NCBI GenBank assembly: GCA_004402895.1
Contig: SORT01000007.1
Span: 1-64,000, forward strand
Source of the DNA: Fidelibacterota bacterium MT.SAG.3
GTDB taxonomy: Bacteria; Fidelibacterota; SORT01
Length of the DNA: 64,000 nucleotides
Reading direction: 5' to 3'
Positions 1-8,235 of the stretch are shown here, in pieces; position 1 is the stretch's first letter; each line of letters opens with the position of its first letter. Under the pieces are notes generated by a model. It did no database searches and had not been told where the DNA came from. It was given only the letters and a program-made list of their open reading frames with translations. Position numbers and translations under genes: made by a program.

Positions 1-150
1 TATTAAATGAGTCCGATTATAATCAAACTAATCTTTATAGAAGCAAAACTAAATAAGAGTAAAGGTATAAACAACTTATTTGTTTGTGATTTCCTTAAAT
101 CCCTGAGTATATTTTTGTCATCGATAAAAATATAACAATCAAGGGACAAG

Positions 151-552
151 ATGTATAAAGTAATAAAAGCGATCGAATTTTGTTACGGCCACCGATTATT
201 GAATTATGAAGGGAAGTGCAGACACCTCCATGGTCATAACGCCAAAGCGGAAATTGAGCTTAGCTCTGAAGAACTCGATGAGAGGGGAATGGTCTATGAT
301 TTTTCAGAGATAAAGCAATCGGTCAAAAAGTGGATCGACGAAAATATTGATCATGTGATGCTGCTGAACAAAGACGATGAAATCATTCCTATTCTTGAGG
401 AGTTGAAAGAGAGATTTTTAGCGGTTGATGGAAATCCGACCGCGGAATTCATCGCAAAAATGATATTCGACCAGGTCGATTCACTCGGGTTTCCCGTAAC
501 GAGTGTGAGGGTGTGGGAAACGCCGAACTCTAACGCGGTGTATAACAGATAG
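151..552 (+). CDS. queD: 6-carboxytetrahydropterin synthase (QueD/PTPS family)
   Basis: Cytosolic enzyme of the T-fold PTPS family; QueD converts 7,8-dihydroneopterin triphosphate to 6-carboxytetrahydropterin, the second step of 7-deazaguanine (preQ0/queuosine) synthesis. The 133-residue protein is the normal family size. The zinc ligands are visible as His14, His27 and His29, with catalytic Cys23 in the C-x3-HGH motif and the Asp67-His68 pair that completes the catalytic relay. The C-terminal WETPNSNAVY segment carries the pterin-binding Glu. The ATG is preceded by AAGGGA about 5 bases upstream. queA, the late queuosine gene, is in the same window at 55313, so a full queuosine route is likely. 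The 150 bases before it hold no gene and I could not define a promoter or a preQ1 riboswitch there. A eukaryote-like PTPS role is less likely in this setting. Confidence 0.93.
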   Translation: MYKVIKAIEFCYGHRLLNYEGKCRHLHGHNAKAEIELSSEELDERGMVYDFSEIKQSVKKWIDENIDHVMLLNKDDEIIPILEELKERFLAVDGNPTAEFIAKMIFDQVDSLGFPVTSVRVWETPNSNAVYNR

Positions 553-556
553 CCGA

Positions 557-1744
557 ATGAAACGCAATGAAGTATTTTTAGCCGGCGCTGTTCGGACTCC
601 TATAGGAGCCTATGGCGGAGTATTCAAAGAGATTAAAGCGGTAGAGCTTGGCAAAACAGCTGTCAAGGAGACATTGACCCGAACGAAGATCCCTTATGAT
701 GCTGTGGATGAACTCATATTCGGGCTCAGCAGGCAGGCAGGGAATAGACCTAATCCTGCGCGACAGGTAGTTCGTTTATCGGGATTACCGGATGAGGTGC
801 CTGCATGGACACTGAATCAAGCATGCGCCTCCGGGTTAAGGAGCATTGTAGCAGCCGCGCAAGCAATAGCTCTGGGTGACGGCAACGCTCTGATTGCCGG
901 GGGGATGGAATCGATGAGCACAACTCCATATCTACTTATGAAGGCGCGGTGGGGTTATAGGTTGGGCCACAGCGAAATCCTGGACGCTCAATATTGGGAT
1001 GGTTTCATCTGTCCACTTTGCAGTCAATTGATGGGAGAGACAGCAGAGAACCTTGTAGAAAAATACGGTATTACGCGTGAAGAGCAGGACGAATACGCGG
1101 CTCTTAGTCAACAGAAATGTGAGTCAGCGATCAATGAAGGGAAGTTTGAAACCGAAATTGCTGCTGTCGAATTAAGCGATAACAAAGGGAATTTAACTCG
1201 AATAGACAAAGACGAGAATCCGCGAAAAGGCCTGACGGTCGAATCACTCTCTAAGCTTAAACCTCTGTTTAAAGAAGAAGGTATTGTCCACGCGGGAGCA
1301 TCTTCGGGAATTTCGGATGGCGCGGCGTCAATGCTTGTTATGTCAGAAGAATGCGCTAAAGAAAACAGTATAGAACCGATGGCGCGGCTTGTCGGTTATT
1401 CAATAGTTGGGTTGGATCCAAAACAGATGGGACTGGGACCGGTACCTGCTCTGCGAAAATTGGAAGAGAAAACAGGGGTGAAAATTGAGAATGTCGATCT
1501 CATAGAGATCAACGAAGCTTTTGCGGCTCAAGTGATAGCATGTCAACGGGAGTTGAATATTGACGAAGAAAAGCTTAATGTAAACGGTGGAGCGATAGCG
1601 CTCGGTCATCCGATTGGGTGCACCGGCGCCCGGATAACCGTGACCTTACTGCATGAAATGCAGAGGAGAAAGAGCAAATACGGCATAACAACATTATGCG
1701 TTTCGGGGGGCATGGGAATCGCCGCGTTGTTTGAGAGAGTATAA
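557..1744 (+). CDS. Thiolase family protein (acetyl-CoA C-acetyltransferase-like)
   Basis: Condensing or thiolytic enzyme acting on acyl-CoA in the cytosol: 3-ketoacyl-CoA plus CoA to acetyl-CoA plus shortened acyl-CoA, or the reverse. At 395 residues it has the standard two-domain thiolase length. The nucleophilic Cys90 lies in NQACASGLRS, the catalytic His351 in the GHPIGCTG motif, and the second catalytic Cys381 in CVSGGMG near the C-terminus; the NEAFAAQ motif is also present. It starts 4 bases after queD and is followed by a small unknown gene and a crotonase, so it belongs to a beta-oxidation-like run of genes. Chain-length preference cannot be read from the sequence; biosynthetic and degradative thiolases look alike here. 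Confidence 0.95.
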   Translation: MKRNEVFLAGAVRTPIGAYGGVFKEIKAVELGKTAVKETLTRTKIPYDAVDELIFGLSRQAGNRPNPARQVVRLSGLPDEVPAWTLNQACASGLRSIVAAAQAIALGDGNALIAGGMESMSTTPYLLMKARWGYRLGHSEILDAQYWDGFICPLCSQLMGETAENLVEKYGITREEQDEYAALSQQKCESAINEGKFETEIAAVELSDNKGNLTRIDKDENPRKGLTVESLSKLKPLFKEEGIVHAGASSGISDGAASMLVMSEECAKENSIEPMARLVGYSIVGLDPKQMGLGPVPALRKLEEKTGVKIENVDLIEINEAFAAQVIACQRELNIDEEKLNVNGGAIALGHPIGCTGARITVTLLHEMQRRKSKYGITTLCVSGGMGIAALFERV

Positions 1745-1762
1745 ACATAATGAGGAATTCAA

Positions 1763-2131
1763 ATGGCTAAGGGAATATCTGATGAACCTGATTACAAAGC
1801 GATAATCAACTCACTCTACGAAAAAACTCGTAAGGGTAAGATCGCCTGGGAAAAGAGCGGAGAATCGACGAGGTATCGAGCCACAGTCGGCGATTCACTC
1901 TCTTTTGTGGTATTTCTGTACATCACAAATCCGGATGAACAGGAAGCAGCGCATATTCTGCGAATGCACGGCCCTGATGATGAACCGATTTTTGCGGTTA
2001 GCACGACTACTCCGGAATTGGAAGAAGAGGAGCATGAAAAGATCTCCGAGATTTACCGACTCGCCGGTCGGATTGCGGACAACGTGGATGACCAGATAAC
2101 GCAAGCACTAAAGGTTTTGAAAAAAGCATAG
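1763..2131 (+). CDS. Hypothetical protein between thiolase and crotonase
   Basis: I do not recognise this 122-residue protein. It has no signal peptide or membrane segment. The N-terminal 30 residues are basic and mixed, the middle (residues about 40-80) is beta-like with alternating hydrophobics, and residues 87-120 form an acidic, probably helical tail with a Glu cluster. The start has AGGAAT about 5 bases upstream. It sits 18 bases after the thiolase gene and 12 before the crotonase gene on the same strand, so it is almost certainly co-transcribed with them; whether it acts in the same pathway is unknown. Codon use looks like that of its neighbours, which argues for a real gene. Confidence 0.8.
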   Translation: MAKGISDEPDYKAIINSLYEKTRKGKIAWEKSGESTRYRATVGDSLSFVVFLYITNPDEQEAAHILRMHGPDDEPIFAVSTTTPELEEEEHEKISEIYRLAGRIADNVDDQITQALKVLKKA

Positions 2132-2143
2132 CTTAACAGACCG

Positions 2144-2914
2144 ATGGAATATAAAAATATTATCTTTGGAATATCTGATCAGGTAGCGACAATTACTTTG
2201 AACCGTCCTCCTTATAACGTGATAGACATTGCTACGATGGATGAGATAACTGATGCTCTTGCGGAAGTGGAAAAAGAACCGGATCTGCATTTTATTGTCT
2301 TCAGAGGTGCCGGGGATAAGATGTTTTCAGCAGGTGTGGACATTTTAGATCATACTGAAGAGAGAGTAGAGGAGATGCTGTCAAAATTTCATGATATTTT
2401 CAGGCTTTTGTATAAATGGGATAAAATTTCTATTTCTGTTGTACAAGCGCCTGCGATAGGCGGTGGCTGTGAGTTAGCAACGTTTTGCGATTTTGTTATT
2501 GCGGCTGAATCGAGCTATTTTTCTCAACCTGAAATAGATGTCGGATGTTATCCTCCCATTGCCGCAGCTGCTTTTCCAAGAATAGTCGGACCTAAAATAG
2601 CCATGGATATTGTTTTAACTGGAAGAAAATTATCAGCTACTGAAGCAAAAGAAGTCGGATTGATAACGCGAGTGGTTCCCGACGACGAACTTGAAGAGTC
2701 CCTGACAGAACTCCTTACAACTCTGAATGGAAAGAGCCGGACGGTTCTATCTCTTGCCAAAAAGGCGTTGAGAGCAGGAACGGAATGGGAGTTCAATTTA
2801 GCGCTGACAAAGGCAGAAGATATATATTTTGATGAGCTTTTAAAAACAGAAGACGTGATGGAAGGATTAAACGCGTTCTCTGAAAAACGCAAACCGGATT
2901 GGAAGCACAAATGA
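2144..2914 (+). CDS. Enoyl-CoA hydratase/isomerase (crotonase) family protein
   Basis: Crotonase-fold enzyme acting on a CoA thioester in the cytosol, most simply hydration of an enoyl-CoA. The 256 residues cover the full family length. The oxyanion-hole and CoA-binding segment GAGDKMFSAGVD spans about residues 55-66. Both catalytic glutamates of classical enoyl-CoA hydratase are retained: Glu110 in GGGCE and Glu130 in SQPEIDVG. Their joint presence favours a hydratase over a pure isomerase or hydrolase. The N-terminal RPPYNVID segment recalls dienoyl-CoA hydratases, but I would not assign that substrate. It lies between the unknown 122-residue gene and a flavin reductase-like gene whose ATG overlaps its stop codon (ATGA), indicating translational coupling. 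Confidence 0.93.
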   Translation: MEYKNIIFGISDQVATITLNRPPYNVIDIATMDEITDALAEVEKEPDLHFIVFRGAGDKMFSAGVDILDHTEERVEEMLSKFHDIFRLLYKWDKISISVVQAPAIGGGCELATFCDFVIAAESSYFSQPEIDVGCYPPIAAAAFPRIVGPKIAMDIVLTGRKLSATEAKEVGLITRVVPDDELEESLTELLTTLNGKSRTVLSLAKKALRAGTEWEFNLALTKAEDIYFDELLKTEDVMEGLNAFSEKRKPDWKHK

Positions 2915-3504
2915 ATATTGATCCAAATGATATAGACAGAAAAGAAGCATATAATTTATTCACGAGTGTAATAGTTCCACGTCCTATCGCATGGGTGACA
3001 ACTCTAAATGATGACGGTTCCACGAATGCCGCGCCGTTCAGTTTTTTTATGGGAGTGACCAGCTATCCGCCTCGATTGGCTTTTTCGGTTTCTTCGAGAA
3101 GGGGCGCGCCGAAAGACACAGCGAAAAATATAATGAGGACTGAAGAATTTGTTGTTAATCTCGTTACGAAATCCAATGTGGAAGCGATGTTCATTACTTC
3201 AGGAGACTATGAATACGGCATTGATGAGCTGCGGCAAGCGAAACTATCGACCGGTGAGTCGGAAAAGATCTCAGCGCCGTATATAAAAGAATCACCCGTA
3301 AATATGGAATGTAAGTTAGAAAAAATAGTCGAGATCGGAGAGCCGACAAATTATATGATCATAGGAGAGGTAATACTCTTTCACATAGATGAAGCGATAT
3401 ATTCCGAGGGAGTGGTCGATCCGCACAAATTGCAATCGGTTGGAAGAATGGGAAATCCCCTTTACAGCAATGTGAATGATATTTTCAAAATGGAACGTCC
3501 CTGA
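2911..3504 (+). CDS. Flavin reductase-like FMN-binding split-barrel protein
   Basis: A 197-residue member of the flavin reductase-like / DIM6-NTAB split-barrel family, which bind FMN and reduce flavin or act as small oxidoreductases. Recognisable elements are VPRPIAWVTT (residues about 23-32), NAAPFSFF in the second strand, and the downstream DPHKLQSVGRMG segment typical of this subfamily. I place the start at the ATG that overlaps the crotonase stop codon, because GGAAG lies about 5 bases upstream; an in-frame TTG twelve bases earlier (2899) is the alternative. The partner that would use reduced flavin is not evident; the neighbouring acyl-CoA and alcohol dehydrogenase genes suggest a catabolic context only. 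Confidence 0.87.
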   Translation: MNIDPNDIDRKEAYNLFTSVIVPRPIAWVTTLNDDGSTNAAPFSFFMGVTSYPPRLAFSVSSRRGAPKDTAKNIMRTEEFVVNLVTKSNVEAMFITSGDYEYGIDELRQAKLSTGESEKISAPYIKESPVNMECKLEKIVEIGEPTNYMIIGEVILFHIDEAIYSEGVVDPHKLQSVGRMGNPLYSNVNDIFKMERP

Positions 3505-3548
3505 TTTTGGAGCGCAGATCGTATTAAAAAGCTGATGGACGAAAAAAT

Positions 3549-4586
3549 TTGAGTAAAACGATGCAAGCTGCCTTTCTCATTGAGCCGGGTAAGATCGAAT
3601 TGAGGGAGATTCCGATTCCGGAACCGGGAAAAGGAGAAATTATCGCAAAGGTACATACTGCCCTCACATGCGGTACAGATCTGAAAACTTACCGGAGAGG
3701 GCATCCGAAAGTCACTCTTCCCTCTCCATTCGGGCATGAATTTTCGGGAACAGTATATGATGTAGGGCAAGATGTGAACGGTTTTAAGGAAGGTGATAAT
3801 CTTATGACTGTCTTCTCCGCGCCTTGCGGTAATTGCTATTTTTGTAAGAGAGGCGATGAACACCTTTGCGCTGAGCTGAAGAACTCTTTGATGTTCGGCG
3901 CCTATGCGGAGTATATCCGCATTCCTGAACCGATAGTTTCAAAGAATTTGTTCAGTAAGCCGCACTCACTTTCGTTCCGGCAGGCAGCGCTTCTTGAACC
4001 ACTCTCATGCGTTATGCACGGTATAGATGAAGCTTCTCCGTCAGAGGACGACACAGTTTTGCTGATAGGCGCGGGAACCATCGGATTGCTTTTCACAGCG
4101 GTGTTAAAAACCTTTCATCCTAAAAAATTGATCGTGGCTGCTCGAGGAGAGGAGCGCATCGCGATAGCTGAGAAATTCGGAGCGGACATTGTTATTGATG
4201 CTGCAAAAGGAGACATTCTTAAAGAGGTTCATAATCTCACCGATGGGATGGGAGCCAATGTAGTGATAGAGTCGACCGGCTCGAAGGAAGTATGGGAAAA
4301 GTCAATTGAATATAGTTCTAAGAACGGCAAACTGATTCTATTTGGGGGACTACCTGAAGGTTCTTCGGTAACTTACGATGCGGAACGCATACATTATGAC
4401 CATATAAGACTTCAAGGAGTTTTTCATTATCGCAGAAAAGATGTAACGGCTGCCCGCGAGCTCCTAATAAATGGTGGGATACATTTGGAACCATTGATAA
4501 CAGATGAGTATTCGTTAGGAGATCTGAAAAAAGTATTCCGGTTTTTGGACGATAAACAGGGTATAAAGTATGCTATACTGCCTTGA
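3549..4586 (+). CDS. Zinc-dependent alcohol dehydrogenase (MDR family)
   Basis: Medium-chain dehydrogenase/reductase of 345 residues, oxidising a secondary alcohol or polyol with NAD(P). The catalytic zinc site is visible as Cys41 (TCGTD) and His63-Glu64 (FGHEFSG). The structural zinc lobe is complete, with Cys93, Cys96, Cys99 and Cys107. The Rossmann nucleotide-binding motif GAGTIGLLF is at about residues 174-182. The pattern resembles sorbitol or threonine dehydrogenase-like enzymes, but the substrate cannot be told. The TTG start at 3549 gives MSKTMQ; the ATG four codons later (3561) is a reasonable alternative, as neither has a strong ribosome-binding site. It follows the catabolic cluster and precedes the molybdenum-enzyme maturation genes. 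Confidence 0.92.
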   Translation: MSKTMQAAFLIEPGKIELREIPIPEPGKGEIIAKVHTALTCGTDLKTYRRGHPKVTLPSPFGHEFSGTVYDVGQDVNGFKEGDNLMTVFSAPCGNCYFCKRGDEHLCAELKNSLMFGAYAEYIRIPEPIVSKNLFSKPHSLSFRQAALLEPLSCVMHGIDEASPSEDDTVLLIGAGTIGLLFTAVLKTFHPKKLIVAARGEERIAIAEKFGADIVIDAAKGDILKEVHNLTDGMGANVVIESTGSKEVWEKSIEYSSKNGKLILFGGLPEGSSVTYDAERIHYDHIRLQGVFHYRRKDVTAARELLINGGIHLEPLITDEYSLGDLKKVFRFLDDKQGIKYAILP

Positions 4587-4644
4587 TAGAGAGTTTCGAA
4601 TTTATATTGAGCAGAGGAGCTTTTGGTTTTTATAGGCAGACGAA

Positions 4645-5262
4645 ATGGATATTCACGGAATAATATTAGCGGCAGGTGGCTCGACCAGAATGGATGATAA
4701 ATTTCCAAAACTTACGCTGCCATTCAGACGGAAGCCGCTACTCTGGTGGTCCTTACAGGCAGCATTAGATTCCAATTTAAAAAGTGTCACGCTAATAGTT
4801 GGAGCAAATAAGAACAAAGTCCTTTATGCTGTTAAAAATATTGGTGGAGGGGAGAGATTCAAAATCCACGTAAATTCAAAATGGAAAGAAGGTCGTTCGA
4901 CTTCAGTTGCAAAAGGAATAAAATCGTTAAAAGATAAAGCTGAGCATATTATGTTTATACAGGGCGATCAACCCTTAATGACGTCTAAACTAATAAATTC
5001 AGTGCTCTCTTTAGCGGAAGAATATCCGAGTTCCCCTATGGTATATCCTGTTTATAATGGGGAAAAAGCAAATCCGGTTCTGTATTCATCAAATGGTATT
5101 AAAGAACTACTGAAAATCGGTGGAGACGTTTCGGGTTACATTTTGACAGAGCTGTTTAAAGACGATGTAGAAACGTTTGAGATTGAGGATGATTCATCCC
5201 AATTCAACGTGAATACGAATGGTGATTATAGAAAGCTGATAGAAGAATATGAGAAAGAGTAA
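4645..5262 (+). CDS. MobA-like NTP transferase, probable molybdenum cofactor cytidylyltransferase (MocA family)
   Basis: A 205-residue nucleotidyltransferase of the MobA-like fold. The N-terminal LAAGGSTRM signature binds the NTP pyrophosphate, Lys22 follows in the expected spacing, and the GDQPL motif at about residues 111-115 carries the metal-binding Asp. MocA enzymes transfer CMP to molybdopterin to make the MCD cofactor for xanthine-dehydrogenase-type hydroxylases. The call over MobA (GTP) rests mainly on context: the next two genes are XdhC and YqeB-like, which go with that cofactor. The XdhC start codon lies inside its last codons (14-base overlap), so the two are translationally coupled. 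A generic sugar or MobA nucleotidyltransferase remains possible. Confidence 0.85.
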   Translation: MDIHGIILAAGGSTRMDDKFPKLTLPFRRKPLLWWSLQAALDSNLKSVTLIVGANKNKVLYAVKNIGGGERFKIHVNSKWKEGRSTSVAKGIKSLKDKAEHIMFIQGDQPLMTSKLINSVLSLAEEYPSSPMVYPVYNGEKANPVLYSSNGIKELLKIGGDVSGYILTELFKDDVETFEIEDDSSQFNVNTNGDYRKLIEEYEKE

Positions 5263-6031
5263 AGTTTTCAAACGGATCTCGGAGCTGCTGAACGAAGGAA
5301 AGTCGTTTGCAGTAGGAACACTTTTAGAGGTAAAGGGTTCGGTGCCTCAAAAGGTGGGAGCAAAAATAATAATCTATCCCGATTCTTCTATCGAGTTTAC
5401 AATAGGTGGCGGGCCGTTTGAAGCACAAGTTATCCATGATTCTCTCGAACTGATGAAAAATGGCGGGAGTAATGATATAAAGAAGTATGAACTGACGGAG
5501 GATTCGCTTGGAATGTTCTGTCAGGGAGTATCCAAGGTTTTGATAGAGAGTTTTCGACCGGAAGCGAATCTCGTAATTTTCGGTGCGGGGCATGTTGGAT
5601 ATGCATTTGCAAATCTGGCTTCACAGCTGGGAATTTTTAATATCACCGTAGCGGATGACAGACCTGAATTCGCGGATGCTGACCGATTCAACGGCAGCAT
5701 GAATGTGGTTTTAACCGACAGAGATTACGAAGATAATCTTCCTAAGGTGGATGAAAATTCGTTGGTAGTGATAGTCACACGCTGTCATCCAACAGATAAG
5801 GCGCTTGTGAAACGGTACGCAGGGTCAGAGGCAGCATATGTCGGAATGATAGGAAGCAAATCGAAGCGGAAAAAATTATTCGGAGAATTAGAAAAAGAAG
5901 GTGTACCAAAAGAAGAGCTCGATAAGGTTCACTCTCCTATCGGTATTCAGATCGGTGGAAAGGAGCCCATGGAGATCGCCGTCAGCATTCTTGCTGAAAT
6001 AGTGAAAGTTAAAAATGAGCTATTCGAATAA
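5249..6031 (+). CDS. xdhC: XdhC/CoxI family molybdenum-hydroxylase maturation protein
   Basis: XdhC-family chaperones bind molybdenum cofactor, promote its sulfuration and insert it into xanthine-dehydrogenase-type enzymes. This 260-residue protein has the N-terminal XdhC/CoxI domain, with GTLLEVKGSVPQKVGAK at about residues 23-39, the GGGPFE motif and Cys91 in the GMFCQG element. A C-terminal Rossmann domain begins at GAGHVG (residues 112-117) and includes the VTRCHPTD and GMIGSKSKR motifs expected of the family. The gene overlaps the MocA-like gene upstream and is itself overlapped by the next gene by 17 bases, giving a tightly coupled three-gene unit. No hydroxylase structural gene is in the window. 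Confidence 0.92.
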   Translation: MRKSKVFKRISELLNEGKSFAVGTLLEVKGSVPQKVGAKIIIYPDSSIEFTIGGGPFEAQVIHDSLELMKNGGSNDIKKYELTEDSLGMFCQGVSKVLIESFRPEANLVIFGAGHVGYAFANLASQLGIFNITVADDRPEFADADRFNGSMNVVLTDRDYEDNLPKVDENSLVVIVTRCHPTDKALVKRYAGSEAAYVGMIGSKSKRKKLFGELEKEGVPKEELDKVHSPIGIQIGGKEPMEIAVSILAEIVKVKNELFE

Positions 6032-6812
6032 TCTGGTAGTTTTTCGCGGCGCCGGTGAACTTGCGTCGGGCGCTATTCGCAGACTAATACTCGCAGGATT
6101 TCCTGTTATTGCCCTTGAAACAGAGAAACCGTTGTGTATCCGAAGAACGGTTTCCTTCGCCACAGCTGTGTATGAGAGCGAGGCAGAAGTGGAGGGTGTT
6201 AGAGGAAAATATTTTAAAGAGAGAGTTGATGCTCTGAATGGAGCAAAAGATGGAATCGCCGCTATCATCATTGATCCTGATGGAGCTGCGATCCGTGAGC
6301 TTTCTCCGTCTGTTTTGGTTGACGCACGTATGCTGAAAAAGAATTCGGATATTTCAAGAGAATCGGCTCCCGTTGTAATAGCGTTAGGCCCCGGATATAG
6401 GGCATCTGAAGATGTCCATTATGTAGTTGAAACATCTCGTGGACACGATCTCGGCAGAGTGATCTCGGAGGGTGCGGCATTGCCCGATACAGGAGTTCCG
6501 GGAGAGTTGGGCGGTGAAACGGCGAAACGTGTTTTGCGCGCTCCGGTCAGTGGGGAATTTATTCCTACCATGAAATTGGGTGATATGGTCTCAGCCGGAG
6601 ATGTTGTCGGGGAAGTGAACGGAGCTGAAATCAAGTCAGAGCTTAATGGATTACTTCGAGGTCTGCTCTATGATGGAGTAATGGTTTCAGAAGGGATGAA
6701 GATAGGAGACGTTGACCCTCGTGGAAACAGAGATTTCCTGCATAGCGTCTCTGACAAAGCGAACTCGATTGCCGGTGGAGTGATGGAAGCCGTTTTTAGG
6801 GGAATAGGCTAA
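6015..6812 (+). CDS. YqeB/EF2563 family selenium-dependent molybdenum hydroxylase accessory protein
   Basis: A 265-residue protein matching the YqeB (EF2563) family, known from genomes with selenium-dependent molybdenum hydroxylases and thought to act in their maturation. The N-terminus has a Rossmann-like VVFRGAGELASG motif (residues 8-19), followed by LETEKPLCIRRTVSFA, which is characteristic of the family. Near residues 118-124 is IALGPGYR, and the C-terminal third resembles a biotinyl/lipoyl-like barrel. The start overlaps xdhC by 17 bases. The family assignment comes from recognised motifs; the selenium link is family knowledge and is not shown here, since no selD, selenocysteine gene or hydroxylase is present in the window. 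Confidence 0.85.
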   Translation: MSYSNNLVVFRGAGELASGAIRRLILAGFPVIALETEKPLCIRRTVSFATAVYESEAEVEGVRGKYFKERVDALNGAKDGIAAIIIDPDGAAIRELSPSVLVDARMLKKNSDISRESAPVVIALGPGYRASEDVHYVVETSRGHDLGRVISEGAALPDTGVPGELGGETAKRVLRAPVSGEFIPTMKLGDMVSAGDVVGEVNGAEIKSELNGLLRGLLYDGVMVSEGMKIGDVDPRGNRDFLHSVSDKANSIAGGVMEAVFRGIG

Positions 6813-6908
6813 TGCAAAGAATACTCTTTCATCGGCCTCTCGTTACTATTAAGTTTGATAGCAATTATGCTTAAATAATTAAAATTTTGATTTGAAAGGA
6901 ACAGACAG

Positions 6909-8174
6909 ATGGGGATGACACTCACAGAAAAAATACTCGCAAATAAATCGGGGAACTCTACAGTAAAACCCGGGGATATAATATTTGCTCAAGTCGATTT
7001 CTCAATGGCGACAGATATCGCTTCGCCGATAACTATACAGGTATTTGAGCAATTGAACAGAGATAAGGTTTTTGACCCGGACAAGATAGCATTGGTAAAC
7101 GATCATCTGACTCCGGCAAAGGATATTGCTGCCGCCGGTTTCAGTAAAATGATGAGAGAATTCGCGAAGAAGTATGGTATCAAACATTATTATGAAGTTG
7201 GTCGTTCTGGTATCTCTCATGTGATCCTCCCTGAAGACGGATTGGTTGCGCCTGGGGATATAATCGTAGGCGCTGATTCGCATTCGACTACATACGGGGC
7301 ATTTGGTGCTTTCGGTACCGGGATGGGGGCGACCGATATCGCCTGCGCATGGGCTGAGGGTGAAGTATGGCTTCGTGTTCCCGAGACGATAAAGATAGAA
7401 TTCAAGGGGACGATGCCAAAATATGTTATCGGCAAAGATCTTGTTCTGCTTGTATGTCGCGACCTCGGGATGGAAGGAGGAACTTACAAAGCCCTTGAAT
7501 ATTGTGGCGAGACAGTTGAAAATATGACGATGGAAGACAGGCTGACACTGACCAATATGGCTATAGAAGCGGGCGCTAAGAACGGCGTTATAAAAGCCGA
7601 TGAGACTACGATGAAATATTTGGAGGGCAGGCTGCAGAGAGATGATTATAAAATTTTTGAATCCGACGAAGACGCGGTGTATCATAGTCTCTTGGAGTAT
7701 GACGTGTCTGATATGGAACCGCAAGTCGCTCTGCCGTTTCTTCCAAGTAACGTAAAACCGATATCGGAAGTAGAACCGAGAAAGGTCGATCAGGTTATGA
7801 TAGGATCATGCACGAACGGTCGTTACTCCGATTTTGAGCTGGTGGCTGAAGTTCTCGGCGACAGGAAGTTTTCAAAAGACATAAGGACGCTTATTTCACC
7901 TGCTACAACCGAGATATACAATAAAATGATTAAATCAGGGCTATCTTTGAAATTCTCGGAAGCGGGAGCCGCTATAACTACACCTGGATGCGGAGCGTGT
8001 ATCGGCGCTCATCTTGGCGTTATGGGTGAAAATGAAGTGGGCGTTTTCACTACAAATAGGAATTTCCCCGGCAGAACAGGAGCAAGGAGTGCGGAAATCT
8101 ATCTGACGAACCCTGCAGTCGCCGCCGCGACCGCGATTATGGGTCGAATAACCGATCCAAGAGAGTTAGATTAA
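6909..8174 (+). CDS. Aconitase-family large subunit (3-isopropylmalate dehydratase / LeuC-like)
   Basis: A 421-residue [4Fe-4S] hydro-lyase large subunit of the LeuC/homoaconitase/2,3-dimethylmalate dehydratase group. The cluster ligands are Cys301 (GSCTNG), Cys361 and Cys364 (TPGCGACIG). GADSHSTTYGAFGAFGTGMG (residues 121-140) and TTNRNFPGRTG near the C-terminus are family signatures. The start is fixed by AAAGGA eight bases upstream. These enzymes need a small swivelling-domain subunit (LeuD type), usually encoded next door; here the next gene is convergent and unrelated, so the partner is missing locally. No other leucine gene is in the window. Substrate is therefore open: isopropylmalate, homoaconitate and dimethylmalate are all possible. 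Confidence 0.92.
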   Translation: MGMTLTEKILANKSGNSTVKPGDIIFAQVDFSMATDIASPITIQVFEQLNRDKVFDPDKIALVNDHLTPAKDIAAAGFSKMMREFAKKYGIKHYYEVGRSGISHVILPEDGLVAPGDIIVGADSHSTTYGAFGAFGTGMGATDIACAWAEGEVWLRVPETIKIEFKGTMPKYVIGKDLVLLVCRDLGMEGGTYKALEYCGETVENMTMEDRLTLTNMAIEAGAKNGVIKADETTMKYLEGRLQRDDYKIFESDEDAVYHSLLEYDVSDMEPQVALPFLPSNVKPISEVEPRKVDQVMIGSCTNGRYSDFELVAEVLGDRKFSKDIRTLISPATTEIYNKMIKSGLSLKFSEAGAAITTPGCGACIGAHLGVMGENEVGVFTTNRNFPGRTGARSAEIYLTNPAVAAATAIMGRITDPRELD

Positions 8175-8207
8175 AACCTGTATAAGTGGTGCTATTATTA
8201 GTTTATG

Positions 8208-8231
8208 AATTCTGACCAGCGGGTCGGAATT
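8208..8231. terminator. Hairpin between convergent genes
   Basis: A 10-base stem AATTCTGACC (8208-8217) pairs with GGTCGGAATT (8222-8231), with one G-T wobble and the tetraloop AGCG. It lies in the 61-base gap between the convergent LeuC-like and NodB deacetylase genes, so it could terminate transcripts from both sides. No long T-run follows on either strand, so efficiency is uncertain. Confidence 0.55.
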
Positions 8232-8235
8232 GAAT

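Noticed and set aside
1-150. preQ1 riboswitch or clear promoter upstream of queD
   Set aside because: No preQ1-type pseudoknot pattern was seen, and the TTGTCA and TATAAC elements are only 10 bases apart.
2144-4586. Anaerobic benzoyl-CoA pathway (dienoyl-CoA hydratase plus hydroxyacyl dehydrogenase)
   Set aside because: The crotonase and Zn dehydrogenase order is suggestive, but no benzoyl-CoA reductase or ring hydrolase is present and neither enzyme can be assigned to that substrate.
7002-7724. Long open frame of 240 codons antisense to the LeuC-like gene
   Set aside because: It lies entirely inside a well-supported aconitase-family gene, has no recognisable motif and no ribosome-binding site; it follows from codon bias of the sense strand.
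4645-8174. Nicotinate fermentation cluster (Mo hydroxylase maturation plus dimethylmalate dehydratase)
   Set aside because: It would link two odd features, but none of the diagnostic enzymes (nicotinate dehydrogenase, enamidase, methyleneglutarate mutase) is in the window.
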